DNA from: Tolumonas lignilytica
Lineage (GTDB): Bacteria > Pseudomonadota > Gammaproteobacteria > Enterobacterales > Aeromonadaceae
Reading direction: 5' to 3'
NCBI RefSeq assembly: GCF_000527035.1
Contig: NZ_AZUK01000003.1
Coordinates: forward strand, 1 to 44,289
Length of the DNA stretch: 44,289 bases
In this document: positions 16,583 through 24,747 of the stretch, piece after piece
How positions within the stretch are numbered: the stretch's first letter is position 1
How the letters are laid out: every line of letters starts with the position of its first letter
The notes under the pieces: model-generated
Seen by the model: the letters and a program-made list of their open reading frames with translations, nothing else
Databases searched by the model: none
What the model was told of the DNA's origin: nothing
Position numbers and translations under genes: made by a program

Positions 16583-16669
16583 GCATAACTTCAAGTTAAC
16601 GGGCTGGGCGTAGCGAAGCGGAGACCAGTCCAGTGAGCAACGCGAACGGCGTTGAACGCCTTGTTATGC
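16583..16669 (-). other. attC site 23, subtype L2
   Basis: Ends GCATAAC/GTTATGC. attC of body B4. Confidence 0.92.
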
Positions 16670-16958
16670 AGTATTGAAAAAACGAACTCGAGTTCGCCTC
16701 GGAAGTAACGACTGGTTTCTCGGGCTAGCGTTCAACACTGTAAACAGAAAAAATGGTTGTAAGGAATTACCCACGACGGCGTTGATGTGCAGAAGCGCAT
16801 AATCGCCGTATCGAATTTGCTGAAGCTCACGACTGATATTGTTTGGCGTATTATGAGCGGGCACTACTCTCGGTAGTGAGCCGTAAACAACGCAAGGCTT
16901 GCAGCCAACGCCGCTTTAAAACTCGAATTCCCCGCAAAACTACCAGCGAAATAAAACT
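16670..16958. repeat. Gene-less cassette body, family B, copy B4
   Basis: Appears identical to B5 (30176-30464), attC included. The small hairpin near the attC is CGAAC (16683-16687), loop TCGA, GTTCG (16692-16696), against TGAAC/GTTCA in B2: another paired change. The main hairpin has one mismatch (GCGCATAAT). Confidence 0.85.
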
Positions 16959-17035
16959 GCATAACTATAAGTTAAACGGCGGCACGCAGTGCCGTCCAGT
17001 GAGCAAAGCGAACGTGTTTAAACGCCTTGTTAGGT
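16959..17035 (-). other. attC site 24, subtype L1
   Basis: Ends GCATAAC/GTTAGGT. attC of body A5. Confidence 0.92.
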
Positions 17036-17440
17036 AGGAGAATAAAGGAAATATTTTTTATTCATTACCACTGGACTGGCTAATTGGTACACAGACTTCA
17101 ATGTTGCCACTGCACCCGCTTTAAACCACCGCTCGGAATTACCCGCCGACGGGCTTGAAACTGCCTGCTGGTTTTATGTTTCACTGTCATTATTCAGGAA
17201 ACGGGGAGTGGTAGCCTCAAACTATGTGCCCGGATGATGAACCGCTCCAGGCGTACACTCCGACGGACTTGAAGGTTGCCGAAGACATAACCAGTGCAAG
17301 ATCGAATTCCACACAGGAAGTGAGATCATGAGTTATGCAAAGCAATCACTTCACTGGAAGTGAGCCGCAAACAACACGGAACCCACATACCCACCGCTTT
17401 AAGGCTCGAATTTACCGCAAAAAAATTAAGAAAATTAATT
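17036..17440. repeat. Gene-less cassette body, family A, copy A5
   Basis: Family A body with the usual hairpin and shared blocks. Its minus frame is stopped in the same region as in A1, A4 and A7. Confidence 0.85.
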
Positions 17441-17516
17441 ACCTAACTATAAGTTAAACGGCGGCACGCGTGCCGTCCAGTGAGCAAAGCGAACGTGTTT
17501 AAACGCCTTGTTAGGT
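17441..17516 (-). other. attC site 25, subtype L1 (shortened loop)
   Basis: Core GGCGGCACGCGTGCCGTCC, with a shorter loop end than usual. The same variant is in attC 63. Confidence 0.92.
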
Positions 17517-17922
17517 AGGAGAACAAAAGAAATATCTTTTATTCATCACCACTGGACTGGCTAATTGGGACACAGACTTCAATGCTGCCACTGCGCCCGC
17601 TTTAAACCACCGCTCGGAATTACCCGCCGACAGATTTGAAACTGCCGGTTTACTTTGTGTTCCACGGACATCATTCAGGAAACGGGGAGTGGTCGTTTCA
17701 AACCAAAACGCCCTGATGATGAGCCGCTCCAGGCGTACACACCGACGGACTTGAAGGTTGCCGAAGACATAACCAGTGCAAAATAGAATTTCACACTGGA
17801 AGTGAGATCATGAGTTATGCAAGGCAACCATTTCACCGGAAGTGAGCCGTAAACAACACGGAACCCTCATACCAGCCGCTTTAAGGCTCGAAGTTTCCAC
17901 AAAATAATTAAGAAAATTAATT
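17517..17922. repeat. Gene-less cassette body, family A, copy A6
   Basis: The first ~210 bp, with attC 25, match A13 and attC 63 base for base as far as I can read; the second half differs. This looks like a mosaic. Confidence 0.85.
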
Positions 17923-17980
17923 ACCTAACTTTTACTTATGGGGCGGCTGAAAGCCGTCCGCCATTAAGTTTTTGTTAGCT
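17923..17980 (-). other. attC site 26, subtype S5
   Basis: Ends ACCTAAC/GTTAGCT, core GGGGCGGCTGAAAGCCGTCCG. Confidence 0.92.
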
Positions 17981-17987
17981 GCGCTTT

Positions 17988-18338
17988 TTACATCAGATTT
18001 ATGCCAAATCGTTTAACAAACGCAGCAAATAAAACAAATGTCACGATGGTCAACACAATGCTTATCACTAATGTCATCACAAAACCAAATCGAGACATGA
18101 AATAAGGAAACAAGATAAACATTGGCAGCGTTGGGATCACATACCAAAACGTATAATAAGCATGGTTGCTGATCTTTGTTTCCGATTGGCCTTCGACAAA
18201 CAGCCAAATCAACGTCAGGATAGTGACCAAGGGTAGTGATGCAACTAATGCTCCGATGCGGTCACTTTTCTTGGCTAGTTCAGAGATCAAAACCACCATG
18301 CCAGCGGTGATCAGATATTTGGATATCAGGTAAAGCAT
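17988..18338 (-). CDS. DUF3147 family membrane protein
   Basis: 116 residues with about four membrane helices, the usual DUF3147 layout: YLITAGMVVLISELAKKSDR, IGALVASLPLVTILTLIWLF, a helix through FWYVIPTLPMFILFPYFMS and a last hydrophobic helix. Function unknown; located in the inner membrane. AAGGA lies before the ATG. It follows the GFA-type gene after 77 bases in a two-gene cassette. Confidence 0.88.
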   Translation of the reverse strand: MLYLISKYLITAGMVVLISELAKKSDRIGALVASLPLVTILTLIWLFVEGQSETKISNHAYYTFWYVIPTLPMFILFPYFMSRFGFVMTLVISIVLTIVTFVLFAAFVKRFGINLM

Positions 18339-18415
18339 AGGTTCCTTGGCCGTCTCGTTATCGGATCAACGTATTGCAAACCGTAACGATATCAGAACCT
18401 ATGAATAAACCAACA

Positions 18416-18811
18416 CTATGGGCGTTCATCATATTGTGGAATGTCATCATGGATTTCATCCCAAGCGGCTTTTGAACCGACAAAAATATGAGCCAAGGGT
18501 TTAACGTCAACGGGTGTATCTAAGCTGCCAATTCTGAGTCGGAGGATATCGGGTTGCGATGGGCGTCGGCTGAAAAGCGGTGTGCCACAGCATTTGCAAA
18601 AAGCACGGAAAACGCCCGGTGTGGATTCAAATTCAGAAACGAACTCTTTGCCTTTCACAAAATGGAATTCTTCTGCTTTAACTGCTGAATTGACAGCAAA
18701 AGCGGAACCGTTAGCTTTTCGGCACTTGGAGCAATGACACATCATGGTTGGCCCCAGTTCACCATGAATTTCATACTGAATGGAATTACACAAGCAACTA
18801 CCTTTAAGCAT
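18416..18811 (-). CDS. GFA family protein (Gfa/CENP-V zinc fold)
   Basis: 131 residues. The zinc-binding cysteines of the Gfa fold are all visible: GSCLCNSIQYEI at the start, MMCHCSKCRKANGSAF, and FCKCCGTPLFSRR. Proteins of this family resemble glutathione-dependent formaldehyde-activating enzyme, yet most small members have no proven activity. AGGAGA stands in front of the ATG. Shares a cassette with the DUF3147 gene; no formaldehyde or glutathione pathway gene is nearby, so a detoxifying role is only possible. Confidence 0.92.
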   Translation of the reverse strand: MLKGSCLCNSIQYEIHGELGPTMMCHCSKCRKANGSAFAVNSAVKAEEFHFVKGKEFVSEFESTPGVFRAFCKCCGTPLFSRRPSQPDILRLRIGSLDTPVDVKPLAHIFVGSKAAWDEIHDDIPQYDERP

Positions 18812-18827
18812 CGGAATTCTCCTAAGC

Positions 18828-18887
18828 AGCTAACTTTTACTTAAATGGCAGCACGTAGTGCTGTCCAGTTTCAAGTTTTTGTTAAGT
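18828..18887 (-). other. attC site 27, S1 variant
   Basis: Ends AGCTAAC/GTTAAGT, core ATGGCAGCACGTAGTGCTGTCCAGT. attC of the Phd/ParE-like pair. Confidence 0.88.
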
Positions 18888-18910
18888 TCGTTTTTTGATG
18901 TTGTCGTTGA

Positions 18911-19198
18911 TTACATCAGCTTTAAAAGCCGTTCACTTCGCCAGATTCTAATTATTTGAACTTCATCTGTTTTCAGCAGATAAACAATTCGATAGGGCGG
19001 GTGAATGAGTTCTCGGATAGACGTTAAACCGTATTCAGGAACAATGCGCCCCATTTGCGGATGCTCTGACAGATTTTCAATGTGTTCAAAAATATCAGTT
19101 ACATGTTTTTCACCAATGTGCTCGACGCCTTCGAGTATATAGTGTTCTTTAATATCGATTAGATCTTCGTAAGCCGAATCAGTGATCGTAATTTTCAT
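18911..19198 (-). CDS. RelE/ParE superfamily toxin
   Basis: 95 residues with the ParE/RelE layout: MKITITDSAYEDLIDIKEHY, a helical hairpin, MGRIVPEYGLTSIRELIHPP, YRIVYLLKTDEVQIIRIWRS. The YRIVY and R-W-R positions are those conserved in this fold. Depending on subtype it poisons gyrase (ParE) or cuts ribosome-bound mRNA (RelE); the sequence alone does not decide. Its start overlaps the antitoxin stop by one base, so translation is coupled. Confidence 0.9.
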   Translation of the reverse strand: MKITITDSAYEDLIDIKEHYILEGVEHIGEKHVTDIFEHIENLSEHPQMGRIVPEYGLTSIRELIHPPYRIVYLLKTDEVQIIRIWRSERLLKLM

Positions 19199-19467
19199 TA
19201 GCGCAAACCCAGTTTCTTTTTGGCATCATCAAGAGACATTGTTCTGCCTTCTTGAGCATCCGTAAGACCCTGAGCAATAGCTTTAAGAAAAGCGCACTCT
19301 TCTTCACGAGTTTCGTATTCAGCTAATGACTGAACCACAGCAACACCCCGACCTCTGCTGGTAAGAAGGATAGGGCGTTGAGTTTCAACAGTTTGATTAA
19401 CAATTTTGCCTGGGTTCACTTTGAGATCTGACAATGGAACAACATCTTCAGAGAATTTCACTTGCAT
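19198..19467 (-). CDS. Phd/YefM family antitoxin
   Basis: 89 residues: a Phd-type N-terminal DNA-binding fold (LSDLKVNPGKIVNQTVETQR, PILLTSRGRGVAVVQSLAEY) and a C-terminal helix rich in charge that should wrap the toxin. It is first in the operon and should repress its own promoter at 19499-19526. It works with the ParE-like toxin that overlaps it. Confidence 0.9.
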   Translation of the reverse strand: MQVKFSEDVVPLSDLKVNPGKIVNQTVETQRPILLTSRGRGVAVVQSLAEYETREEECAFLKAIAQGLTDAQEGRTMSLDDAKKKLGLR

Positions 19468-19498
19468 TTTGATGTCTCGGTTGTGACTTGTAGACCTG

Positions 19499-19526
19499 AT
19501 TATAGCACCAGTTAACAGGTCATCAA
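19499..19526 (-). promoter_or_regulatory. Promoter of the Phd/ParE-like operon
   Basis: On the minus strand -35 TTGATG and a consensus -10 TATAAT are 16 bp apart. The spacer contains the near-palindrome CCTGTTAACTGG, a likely antitoxin operator. The cassette carries its own promoter. Confidence 0.8.
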
Positions 19527-19559
19527 TGTTTCATCGAGGCTTGCGATGACAAACTAAGA

Positions 19560-19615
19560 ACTTAACTTCGAATTATGGGGCCACGAAGTGGTCCCACATT
19601 AATTTTTTGTTAAAC
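19560..19615 (-). other. attC site 28, subtype S3
   Basis: Ends ACTTAAC/GTTAAAC, core GGGGCCACGAAGTGGTCCCAC. Confidence 0.92.
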
Positions 19616-19620
19616 AGTTT

Positions 19621-20619
19621 TTACTTAATAAAATCGTTTTCAACTAAATACTTGCGTCCTCTATCTGTTATAGTATATGTTCTCTTGGAGTTATAATCAT
19701 CGACAATACTTATATAGTTGACATCGTATAGAGAACTTAATATTACCCTAACTAAATCATTATTCATTACTGTGGTTCTGGATATATCCTCTGCACTTAG
19801 TTCAGCTCTGTTATTTTGCAAAAATTGGTTCAGTACGGACTCTTCTTCGGAGTTTAATAGGTTTTCGAACTTATCTGATTTTAATATGTATATTTCATTT
19901 TTCATTCTCAAATGTTTTATTTTTCTCGACTTGACTCTATCTGTAAATAATTTTTCAATTTCATTGAAAGCTTTTTCATCAGAGATCAACCCATTTGCCT
20001 TTGTCGAATTGACTATATCGTAGAATGCATACTCACCATTTTGTAGTTTCTCTGATTTGTCTATTAAATACTCGATAGTGTCAAATATTGAAGTGTTTTT
20101 GTTGGATATCGTTGAAGGGTTTTTGTCAGCCTCACTTTTCAAGGCATTGAGTTGTTCAGTAACAGCCGATAATTCTAATCTATGTTGTAGTGATAGCTCT
20201 TGATTTTCATTTTTTAATTTTGAAATTTGAAGTATTAGCTCTCTAGATTCTGCTACGCTAAGTAGTCTGTTGTCATCGTTTTTTTGTTTAATTTCTCTAA
20301 GTCTTTTTTGTCTTTGCAAACTATATTCATATACTGGAACTGCCAGCATAGGATATATATAAATATATAGCACTGTTAAAAAAGCTGGGCAGATGAATCC
20401 ATCAATCAATCTGTGTGATATTGTGAATGAATACAATGCATAATGTTGATCATATATTTCACTTATCAGTGAAATTTTCACTTGAGGTTTTACATCCGAT
20501 ATTGCAATGATAAAAAACTTATAATTGCTGATAATCCAAGAAATGATGTAGGCTCCAAATAATGGGCTCGAACTTCTATCATATAAAAATGCTTTAATTG
20601 ATTTAATAATATCTTCCAT
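19621..20619 (-). CDS. Two-helix membrane protein with coiled coil and C-terminal winged-helix-like region
   Basis: 332 residues. The N-terminal 110 residues hold two or three hydrophobic segments (FGAYIISWIISNYKFFIIAI, then FLTVLYIYIYPMLAVPVYEY). Residues about 105-165 are strongly charged with coiled-coil spacing (RQKRLREIKQ... LILQISKLKNENQELSLQHR). The last 60 residues resemble a winged helix: LSAEDISRTTVMNNDLVRVI, SSLYDVNYISIV, then YTITDRGRKYLVE. No family recognised. The plan, membrane anchor plus coil plus sensor-like end, recalls membrane effectors of defence systems. GGAGAG lies 10 bases before the ATG. Confidence 0.75.
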   Translation of the reverse strand: MEDIIKSIKAFLYDRSSSPLFGAYIISWIISNYKFFIIAISDVKPQVKISLISEIYDQHYALYSFTISHRLIDGFICPAFLTVLYIYIYPMLAVPVYEYSLQRQKRLREIKQKNDDNRLLSVAESRELILQISKLKNENQELSLQHRLELSAVTEQLNALKSEADKNPSTISNKNTSIFDTIEYLIDKSEKLQNGEYAFYDIVNSTKANGLISDEKAFNEIEKLFTDRVKSRKIKHLRMKNEIYILKSDKFENLLNSEEESVLNQFLQNNRAELSAEDISRTTVMNNDLVRVILSSLYDVNYISIVDDYNSKRTYTITDRGRKYLVENDFIK

Positions 20620-20640
20620 GTAATTGAACTCTCCAAAACT

Positions 20641-20717
20641 GTTTAACTTTTAATTAAACGGCGGCACGTAGTGCCGTCCAGTGAGCGAAGCGAACGTGTT
20701 TGAATTATTTGTTATAA
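20641..20717 (-). other. attC site 29, subtype L3
   Basis: Ends GTTTAAC/GTTATAA; the right end is not perfect. Core GGCGGCACGTAGTGCCGTCC plus GCGAAGCGAACG. It contains the stop codon of the MarR gene. Confidence 0.88.
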
Positions 20718-21173
20718 GTCGTTTTGAGTAATGATTTGTTCGGTAAGATTTTTATACGAACAGAGATTTGTCTCATTTAGAACACCAAAAAACTCTTCAT
20801 CAGCATTTTCAACCGCAATAATTGCATCAGCAATAATGTTATTGCCTTGAGCTGTTAACTGAACATTGACTGCTCGTTTGTCATGTTCATCAGGTGTTCT
20901 TACGACTAGACCGAATGACTCTAGCTGTCTAATTGCTTTTGACAGCGTCATTTTTTCAATTTTTGTGTGCGTAACAAGTGCTGCTTGAGTAGATAGTTGT
21001 TGGTGCTCCTGAAACCAACGCAAAGAGGCAAGAATGGCATATTGTGTTTGTGTGATTTCAAACACAGAAAGCGCTTGCGATAATCTGGCTTGCCAGAGCC
21101 CCATGAGTTTCCATAATAGAAATCCTGGACTGGCATCTGCAACATCATATTTAAAAGGGCTGTTTTCTGACAT
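20712..21173 (-). CDS. MarR family transcriptional regulator
   Basis: 153 residues from the ATG at 21171-21173. The winged helix-turn-helix is clear: TQTQYAILASLRWF, LSTQAALVTHTKIEKMTLSK, then RQLESFGLVVRTPDEHDKRA with the DKRA wing loop. It should bind DNA as a dimer. It overlaps the end of the SRPBCC gene by 23 bases and is second in the operon. A palindrome in front of the operon (21620-21633) is its likely operator. The ligand is unknown. Confidence 0.9.
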   Translation of the reverse strand: MSENSPFKYDVADASPGFLLWKLMGLWQARLSQALSVFEITQTQYAILASLRWFQEHQQLSTQAALVTHTKIEKMTLSKAIRQLESFGLVVRTPDEHDKRAVNVQLTAQGNNIIADAIIAVENADEEFFGVLNETNLCSYKNLTEQIITQNDL

Positions 21174-21585
21174 CGCGCACTTTCTTAAGTAGATTTTCAG
21201 TCTGAGTCGGTAAGCTTTCAACAATGCCTTTTGCGATAAGTCGTTTCCATAAAAAAGCCAAAGGCCCGCAAATGCGGATAGTTGATTTTAGTTCAATACA
21301 GTCAGCATGAGATATAATTTCATGTTTATCATACATTTTGGCTAGAGGTAGTTTAGTTAAGTCTGTGAAGAGACTATTTTCAACTACTTCGGTGATTTCA
21401 ATTGAGAAGGTCGGCGCACCTTTGGGTTTAAATTTAAAAACGGAGCCAACCTTAAAATTAACATCTAATCGAGCAAATTCAATGTCATCTTGCCAAGTAT
21501 GCCATTGATTAACATCTGTCCAGACATTCCATACTTCTTCGACGGTAACGTCCGACACCATCTGACTATAACTTTGCTGCCACAT
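21151..21585 (-). CDS. SRPBCC family protein (polyketide cyclase/START-like)
   Basis: 144 residues from the ATG at 21583-21585, with GAGG upstream; the longer frame would run into attC 30. The N-terminal MVSDVTVEEVWNVWTDVNQW and FKVGSVFKFKPKGAPTFSI, followed by LKSTIRICGPLAFLWKRLIA, are typical of SRPBCC ligand-binding folds. It likely binds a small hydrophobic molecule. Its operon partner is a MarR regulator, so it may be the regulated gene or act on the same ligand. Confidence 0.85.
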   Translation of the reverse strand: MWQQSYSQMVSDVTVEEVWNVWTDVNQWHTWQDDIEFARLDVNFKVGSVFKFKPKGAPTFSIEITEVVENSLFTDLTKLPLAKMYDKHEIISHADCIELKSTIRICGPLAFLWKRLIAKGIVESLPTQTENLLKKVRDVRKQPF

Positions 21586-21619
21586 AACTAACGCCTCATG
21601 CTGTTGTGTTATTAATATG

Positions 21620-21633
21620 GTAAACCAGTTTAC
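21620..21633. promoter_or_regulatory. Probable MarR operator upstream of the SRPBCC-marR operon
   Basis: Inverted repeat GTAAAC-CA-GTTTAC lies about 35 bp before the first gene, within an AT-rich stretch suited to a promoter. Its spacing and symmetry fit a MarR dimer site; binding is inference. Confidence 0.6.
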
Positions 21634-21656
21634 TATATACAACAACGCGTGAAGAC

Positions 21657-21712
21657 TTATAACTTTTACTTGTGGGGCTGCGTAGCAGTCCCACACTAAG
21701 TTTTTGTTATAC
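21657..21712 (-). other. attC site 30, S2 variant
   Basis: Core GGGGCTGCGTAGCAGTCCCAC. Against the S2 consensus (GGGGTTGCGTAGCAATCCCAC) both partners of one stem pair changed. Left end TTATAAC is degenerate; right end GTTATAC. Confidence 0.88.
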
Positions 21713-23221
21713 TTATCTTGAATTAATAATGGGTCCGAATAACTGATGTAGTTCATTAAAATTAGTTGCGTATTTTTTTAAACAATATTTTTTGTATAAA
21801 TGACGATATATTTCAGTAGTATCTAAGCCTGTTGTTTGATTGATTTTATTTACAGCATATTTTACTCTGTTTTTTGCTTTATCTCTGTTGTTTTGGCCGT
21901 TGAGGATTGTATATTCATTGCTTTGTACAATTCTATCTATATGGATATGATGTCCAGAAAATAATGTTGATAACTCTTGAATTAATCTTGCATCTGTCGA
22001 TTCAATCATCTCCATGAGTCCAACTTCTGGTGTGCATGGTAAAAAATTAACTTTCCCGCTAGACTGATTAAATAGATCAAGCACTCTTTGGTTATGTTCG
22101 GCTCTGGCTTTTCTTAAGGTCTCAGATTTTACGTCTTCATCTAAAAACGAGTATTTTTTTACAAAGCTGGGGAATATTTGACTTGATATGTTTAATAATT
22201 CTAAGACTTGAACAAAACCACCAATTGGTACAATTTTAAATAATGGTTGGTAAAATATATCGGGTCTGCAATGTTGAAAATAAGACCCAATCATTTGTTC
22301 TAATAATATTTTAGCTTGTTTGTCTTCCACTAAGAAAACATAGTCAGCATTCAATTCATCATCATATGCTATTTCACTAAGAACTTGAGCAGGATAAACG
22401 TTTGTTTGGCTCTCATAATGACGAGCGTTTGTTTCTTTAATAAAAATTATATTTTTTCTTTTTATGTTTTTTATTAGTGTTGCTGAGTGTGTTGAAAATA
22501 AAATTGTTAAATTTTTATCTTTGGCTATTCTCTGAATTCTTTCTAATAGTCTAACTTGAGCTTGAGGATGTAGTGCCATTTCAATTTCATCTATCAAGAC
22601 AAGACTATTTTCTTCAATGTTGCTTAATTTAGATGATAATTTGAGCACGCATAGTTCACCTAAACTAAAGTTCTTTTCGGAATAATAATAAGTTGCACCT
22701 TGTGAGGTGTATGGAATCAAATATGCCTGACTTCCTTGACCTCGTTGTGTGTTAACGTATTTTAAATTTCGCCATTTTTGATCATTCAATACATGTTCTA
22801 AAAACTCTTTAATTGAGTCATCAGCAGAACGAACAGATCTTGGTCTGATATCATCTGCAACTGGTTCAACGCGTTCTCCATTGGCTTCAATAAATTTAAC
22901 AGCTACGTATGGATATTCATTAAATAGATTTGAATTGCTTTGTGGCGTAGCTCGCCATCTCTGTCCACCATATTTGTAGGTTACGGATTTGTTGTTTATT
23001 TCATAGGTGATTTTTGATTCACTAAATGAGTCAAGTCTATTTTCAAACTTACTTGTCCTGTAGTAACGTTGAAAGGCATAACTTGACCCAATTCGATATA
23101 AAGCTGCGAGTAAGCTTGTTTTGCCTGAACCATTTAGTCCGGTAACGAGCCAAACACCTTTCCCTGGAATGGAGAATTCAAGTTTTTTTATTTTCTTTAT
23201 CTTTTCAAGTGTGATTTTCAT
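21713..23221 (-). CDS. AAA ATPase, OLD/RecF-like, with TOPRIM-like C-terminus
   Basis: 502 residues. All ABC-type ATPase motifs are present: Walker A GLNGSGKTS (about 28-36), a signature-like FSLGELCVLKLSSKL, Walker B SLVLIDEIEMALHPQAQ and the H-loop ILFSTHSATLI. After this, NADYVFLVEDKQAKILLEQM and KYSFLDEDVKSETL resemble the Glu and DxD parts of a TOPRIM nuclease, the layout of OLD-family proteins. These use ATP to control DNA cleavage and occur in phage defence (such as Gabija GajA and retron effectors). No partner gene is in the cassette. It could act alone as an OLD nuclease; the TOPRIM call is less sure than the ATPase. Confidence 0.85.
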   Translation of the reverse strand: MKITLEKIKKIKKLEFSIPGKGVWLVTGLNGSGKTSLLAALYRIGSSYAFQRYYRTSKFENRLDSFSESKITYEINNKSVTYKYGGQRWRATPQSNSNLFNEYPYVAVKFIEANGERVEPVADDIRPRSVRSADDSIKEFLEHVLNDQKWRNLKYVNTQRGQGSQAYLIPYTSQGATYYYSEKNFSLGELCVLKLSSKLSNIEENSLVLIDEIEMALHPQAQVRLLERIQRIAKDKNLTILFSTHSATLIKNIKRKNIIFIKETNARHYESQTNVYPAQVLSEIAYDDELNADYVFLVEDKQAKILLEQMIGSYFQHCRPDIFYQPLFKIVPIGGFVQVLELLNISSQIFPSFVKKYSFLDEDVKSETLRKARAEHNQRVLDLFNQSSGKVNFLPCTPEVGLMEMIESTDARLIQELSTLFSGHHIHIDRIVQSNEYTILNGQNNRDKAKNRVKYAVNKINQTTGLDTTEIYRHLYKKYCLKKYATNFNELHQLFGPIINSR

Positions 23222-23244
23222 ATAAATATATCTAAGTTGGATAA

Positions 23245-23304
23245 GTATAACTATTACTTATGGGGCAGCACGTAGTGCTGTCCACCATTAAGTTTTTGTT
23301 ATGT
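23245..23304 (-). other. attC site 31, subtype S1
   Basis: Ends GTATAAC/GTTATGT, core GGGGCAGCACGTAGTGCTGTCC. Confidence 0.92.
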
Positions 23305-23323
23305 TTTGGGTGATAACGACAAA

Positions 23324-23689
23324 TTAACTGCCATTTTTGGATATATCTATAATTATCTTGTTCGCGGATAAATTAGAACAAAGTGTCCAGCCAAAGTTAT
23401 ACATTTTATCTCTTAGAAAGCATGACCAGTTGTTCTGATTGTGCTGCTTAAACAAAACATAAACCATTTGGTTTTTCATCAATGTTAGCTTAGGAATGAT
23501 GTTATTTCGTTGACTTACAATCTCATTACCGACTTCCGAAATTGAATTGTAGATCGGGGTTGGATCAATCGTTTGAGCAACCCAAGCATAGCCAAAATAA
23601 AGGTATAGCTTAGAACTGATAGCAGCCAGCATGATTAGTGGGATAGATAAGTAAAATAATTTTTTTATTATCTTCTTCATACGGTACAT
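23324..23689 (-). CDS. Small membrane-anchored protein, unknown
   Basis: 121 residues. One hydrophobic segment near the N-terminus (IIKKLFYLSIPLIMLAAISS) is an anchor or uncleaved signal, followed by a soluble region with two cysteines (NNWSCFLRDK and WTLCSNLSA) that could form a disulfide outside the membrane. The ATG three codons later (23680) is an alternative start; neither has a clear ribosome-binding site. Second gene of its cassette, 131 bases after the 102-residue gene. Not recognised. Confidence 0.6.
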   Translation of the reverse strand: MYRMKKIIKKLFYLSIPLIMLAAISSKLYLYFGYAWVAQTIDPTPIYNSISEVGNEIVSQRNNIIPKLTLMKNQMVYVLFKQHNQNNWSCFLRDKMYNFGWTLCSNLSANKIIIDISKNGS

Positions 23690-23820
23690 GTTTCAGGAAC
23701 TGAGGTTAATTAAGTATAGTTCATGCTTGAGTAATGTATGTTTTTGCTATGCATCATGGATTAAAGTTATTATATTTCAATCTGTTGCCAAGTTGGCTAA
23801 AGATTGAGTCTGTCATTTTT

Positions 23821-24129
23821 CTAATCAATGGGCATGTTTAACATGTGAAAAGCACTAATTCGAGCTAATTTATTCATTTCCACAATATCGATAAATAATT
23901 GAAGTCTGTTATCGACAACCGTATCAATGTCAGCCTGAGTCATATCATGGAATATTGAACACGACATGATAAGTTGTCGGATTTTCGGTATATCGAGTAA
24001 AAAACCGTGGTCAGACATGTATTGTTCAAGGAAATCAAAAGCTAAAAGGAGTTGGCTTTCATTGGAAGATGCATCTTCTGCTGCAATCCAGCGTAACAAC
24101 TTTTCAGTAGATTTTTCGGATAGAGCCAT
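23821..24129 (-). CDS. Small helical protein, unknown
   Basis: 102 residues, acidic and probably all helical, with no signal or membrane segment. Recognisable stretches include LLRWIAAEDASSNESQLLLA and IFHDMTQADIDTVVDNRLQL; neither points to a family I know. It lies just inside attC 32 and ahead of the membrane-anchored 121-residue gene. A toxin-immunity or regulator-effector pairing is possible but unsupported. Confidence 0.6.
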   Translation of the reverse strand: MALSEKSTEKLLRWIAAEDASSNESQLLLAFDFLEQYMSDHGFLLDIPKIRQLIMSCSIFHDMTQADIDTVVDNRLQLFIDIVEMNKLARISAFHMLNMPID

Positions 24130-24164
24130 ATGATAAATCGAAATAAAGTGAGGACGTCATAAAA

Positions 24165-24220
24165 ACATAACTTCAACTTGTGGGGTTGCGTAGCAATCCC
24201 ACACCAAGTTTTTGTTATGC
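24165..24220 (-). other. attC site 32, subtype S2
   Basis: Ends ACATAAC/GTTATGC, same core as attC 4 and 46. Confidence 0.92.
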
Positions 24221-24673
24221 CTAGAACCATACTGGATCGTTATACCCAGTATCATTCGGCATAGTTTTCATTTTAATAAAGACTGCGAATCTATAGCCTA
24301 ATTGAGCTTTAAAAGCTTGAAGTTTTAGATAATCAAAATCATCAGGAATGTTGCTTGTGGTCTTTTTCATTTCAACCACTAATAGATTGTTTTGTTCACC
24401 TCTTCGATGAACAATAATGTCAGGAAAAACAGTTTTACCATTTGTGTCTGTAGATTCACTGTCAATTTCTTCTATATTTAATCGTTTAGGATTTTCGATA
24501 GCACGATTATATTCACAGTCAACATGCCAATTAGGGAATTCATTTTCTAGATAAACTGCCAATCGATGTGAAATAGAGCGTTCATTAACATTGTTACTTA
24601 ATAAGAAAACATCATTTTGAACAAGAACATCTAATGCTCGAATTAGCTTTTCTCTAATTTCACGTTCTTCCAT
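24221..24673 (-). CDS. Small PD-(D/E)XK nuclease-like protein, copy 2 of 3
   Basis: The protein is identical to the copies at 2823 and 33176, and so is the DNA across the cassette as far as I can compare by eye. It has the FPDIIV and LLVVEMKK nuclease-like pair. On the right it meets attC 33 (S4) instead of an S1 site, which shows that the complete cassette moved, not a longer block. Start chosen at the AGAGG-preceded ATG. Confidence 0.75.
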   Translation of the reverse strand: MEEREIREKLIRALDVLVQNDVFLLSNNVNERSISHRLAVYLENEFPNWHVDCEYNRAIENPKRLNIEEIDSESTDTNGKTVFPDIIVHRRGEQNNLLVVEMKKTTSNIPDDFDYLKLQAFKAQLGYRFAVFIKMKTMPNDTGYNDPVWF

Positions 24674-24687
24674 ATTACCTCTATAGG

Positions 24688-24747
24688 GCATAACTTCGTT
24701 TTATGCGGTGGCACGGAGTGCCATCCGACATTAAAATTTTGTTAGAT
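24688..24747 (-). other. attC site 33, subtype S4
   Basis: Ends GCATAAC/GTTAGAT, core GCGGTGGCACGGAGTGCCATCCGAC. attC of gene-less body C2. Confidence 0.92.

Noticed and set aside
16664-16864. 66-codon minus-strand frame in B4 and B5
   Set aside because: Present in both only because the two copies are identical; absent from B1, B2 and B6.
21151-21756. 201-codon version of the SRPBCC protein
   Set aside because: The upstream part crosses attC 30 and overlaps the ATPase gene; the ATG at 21585 follows a GAGG and gives a normal-length domain.
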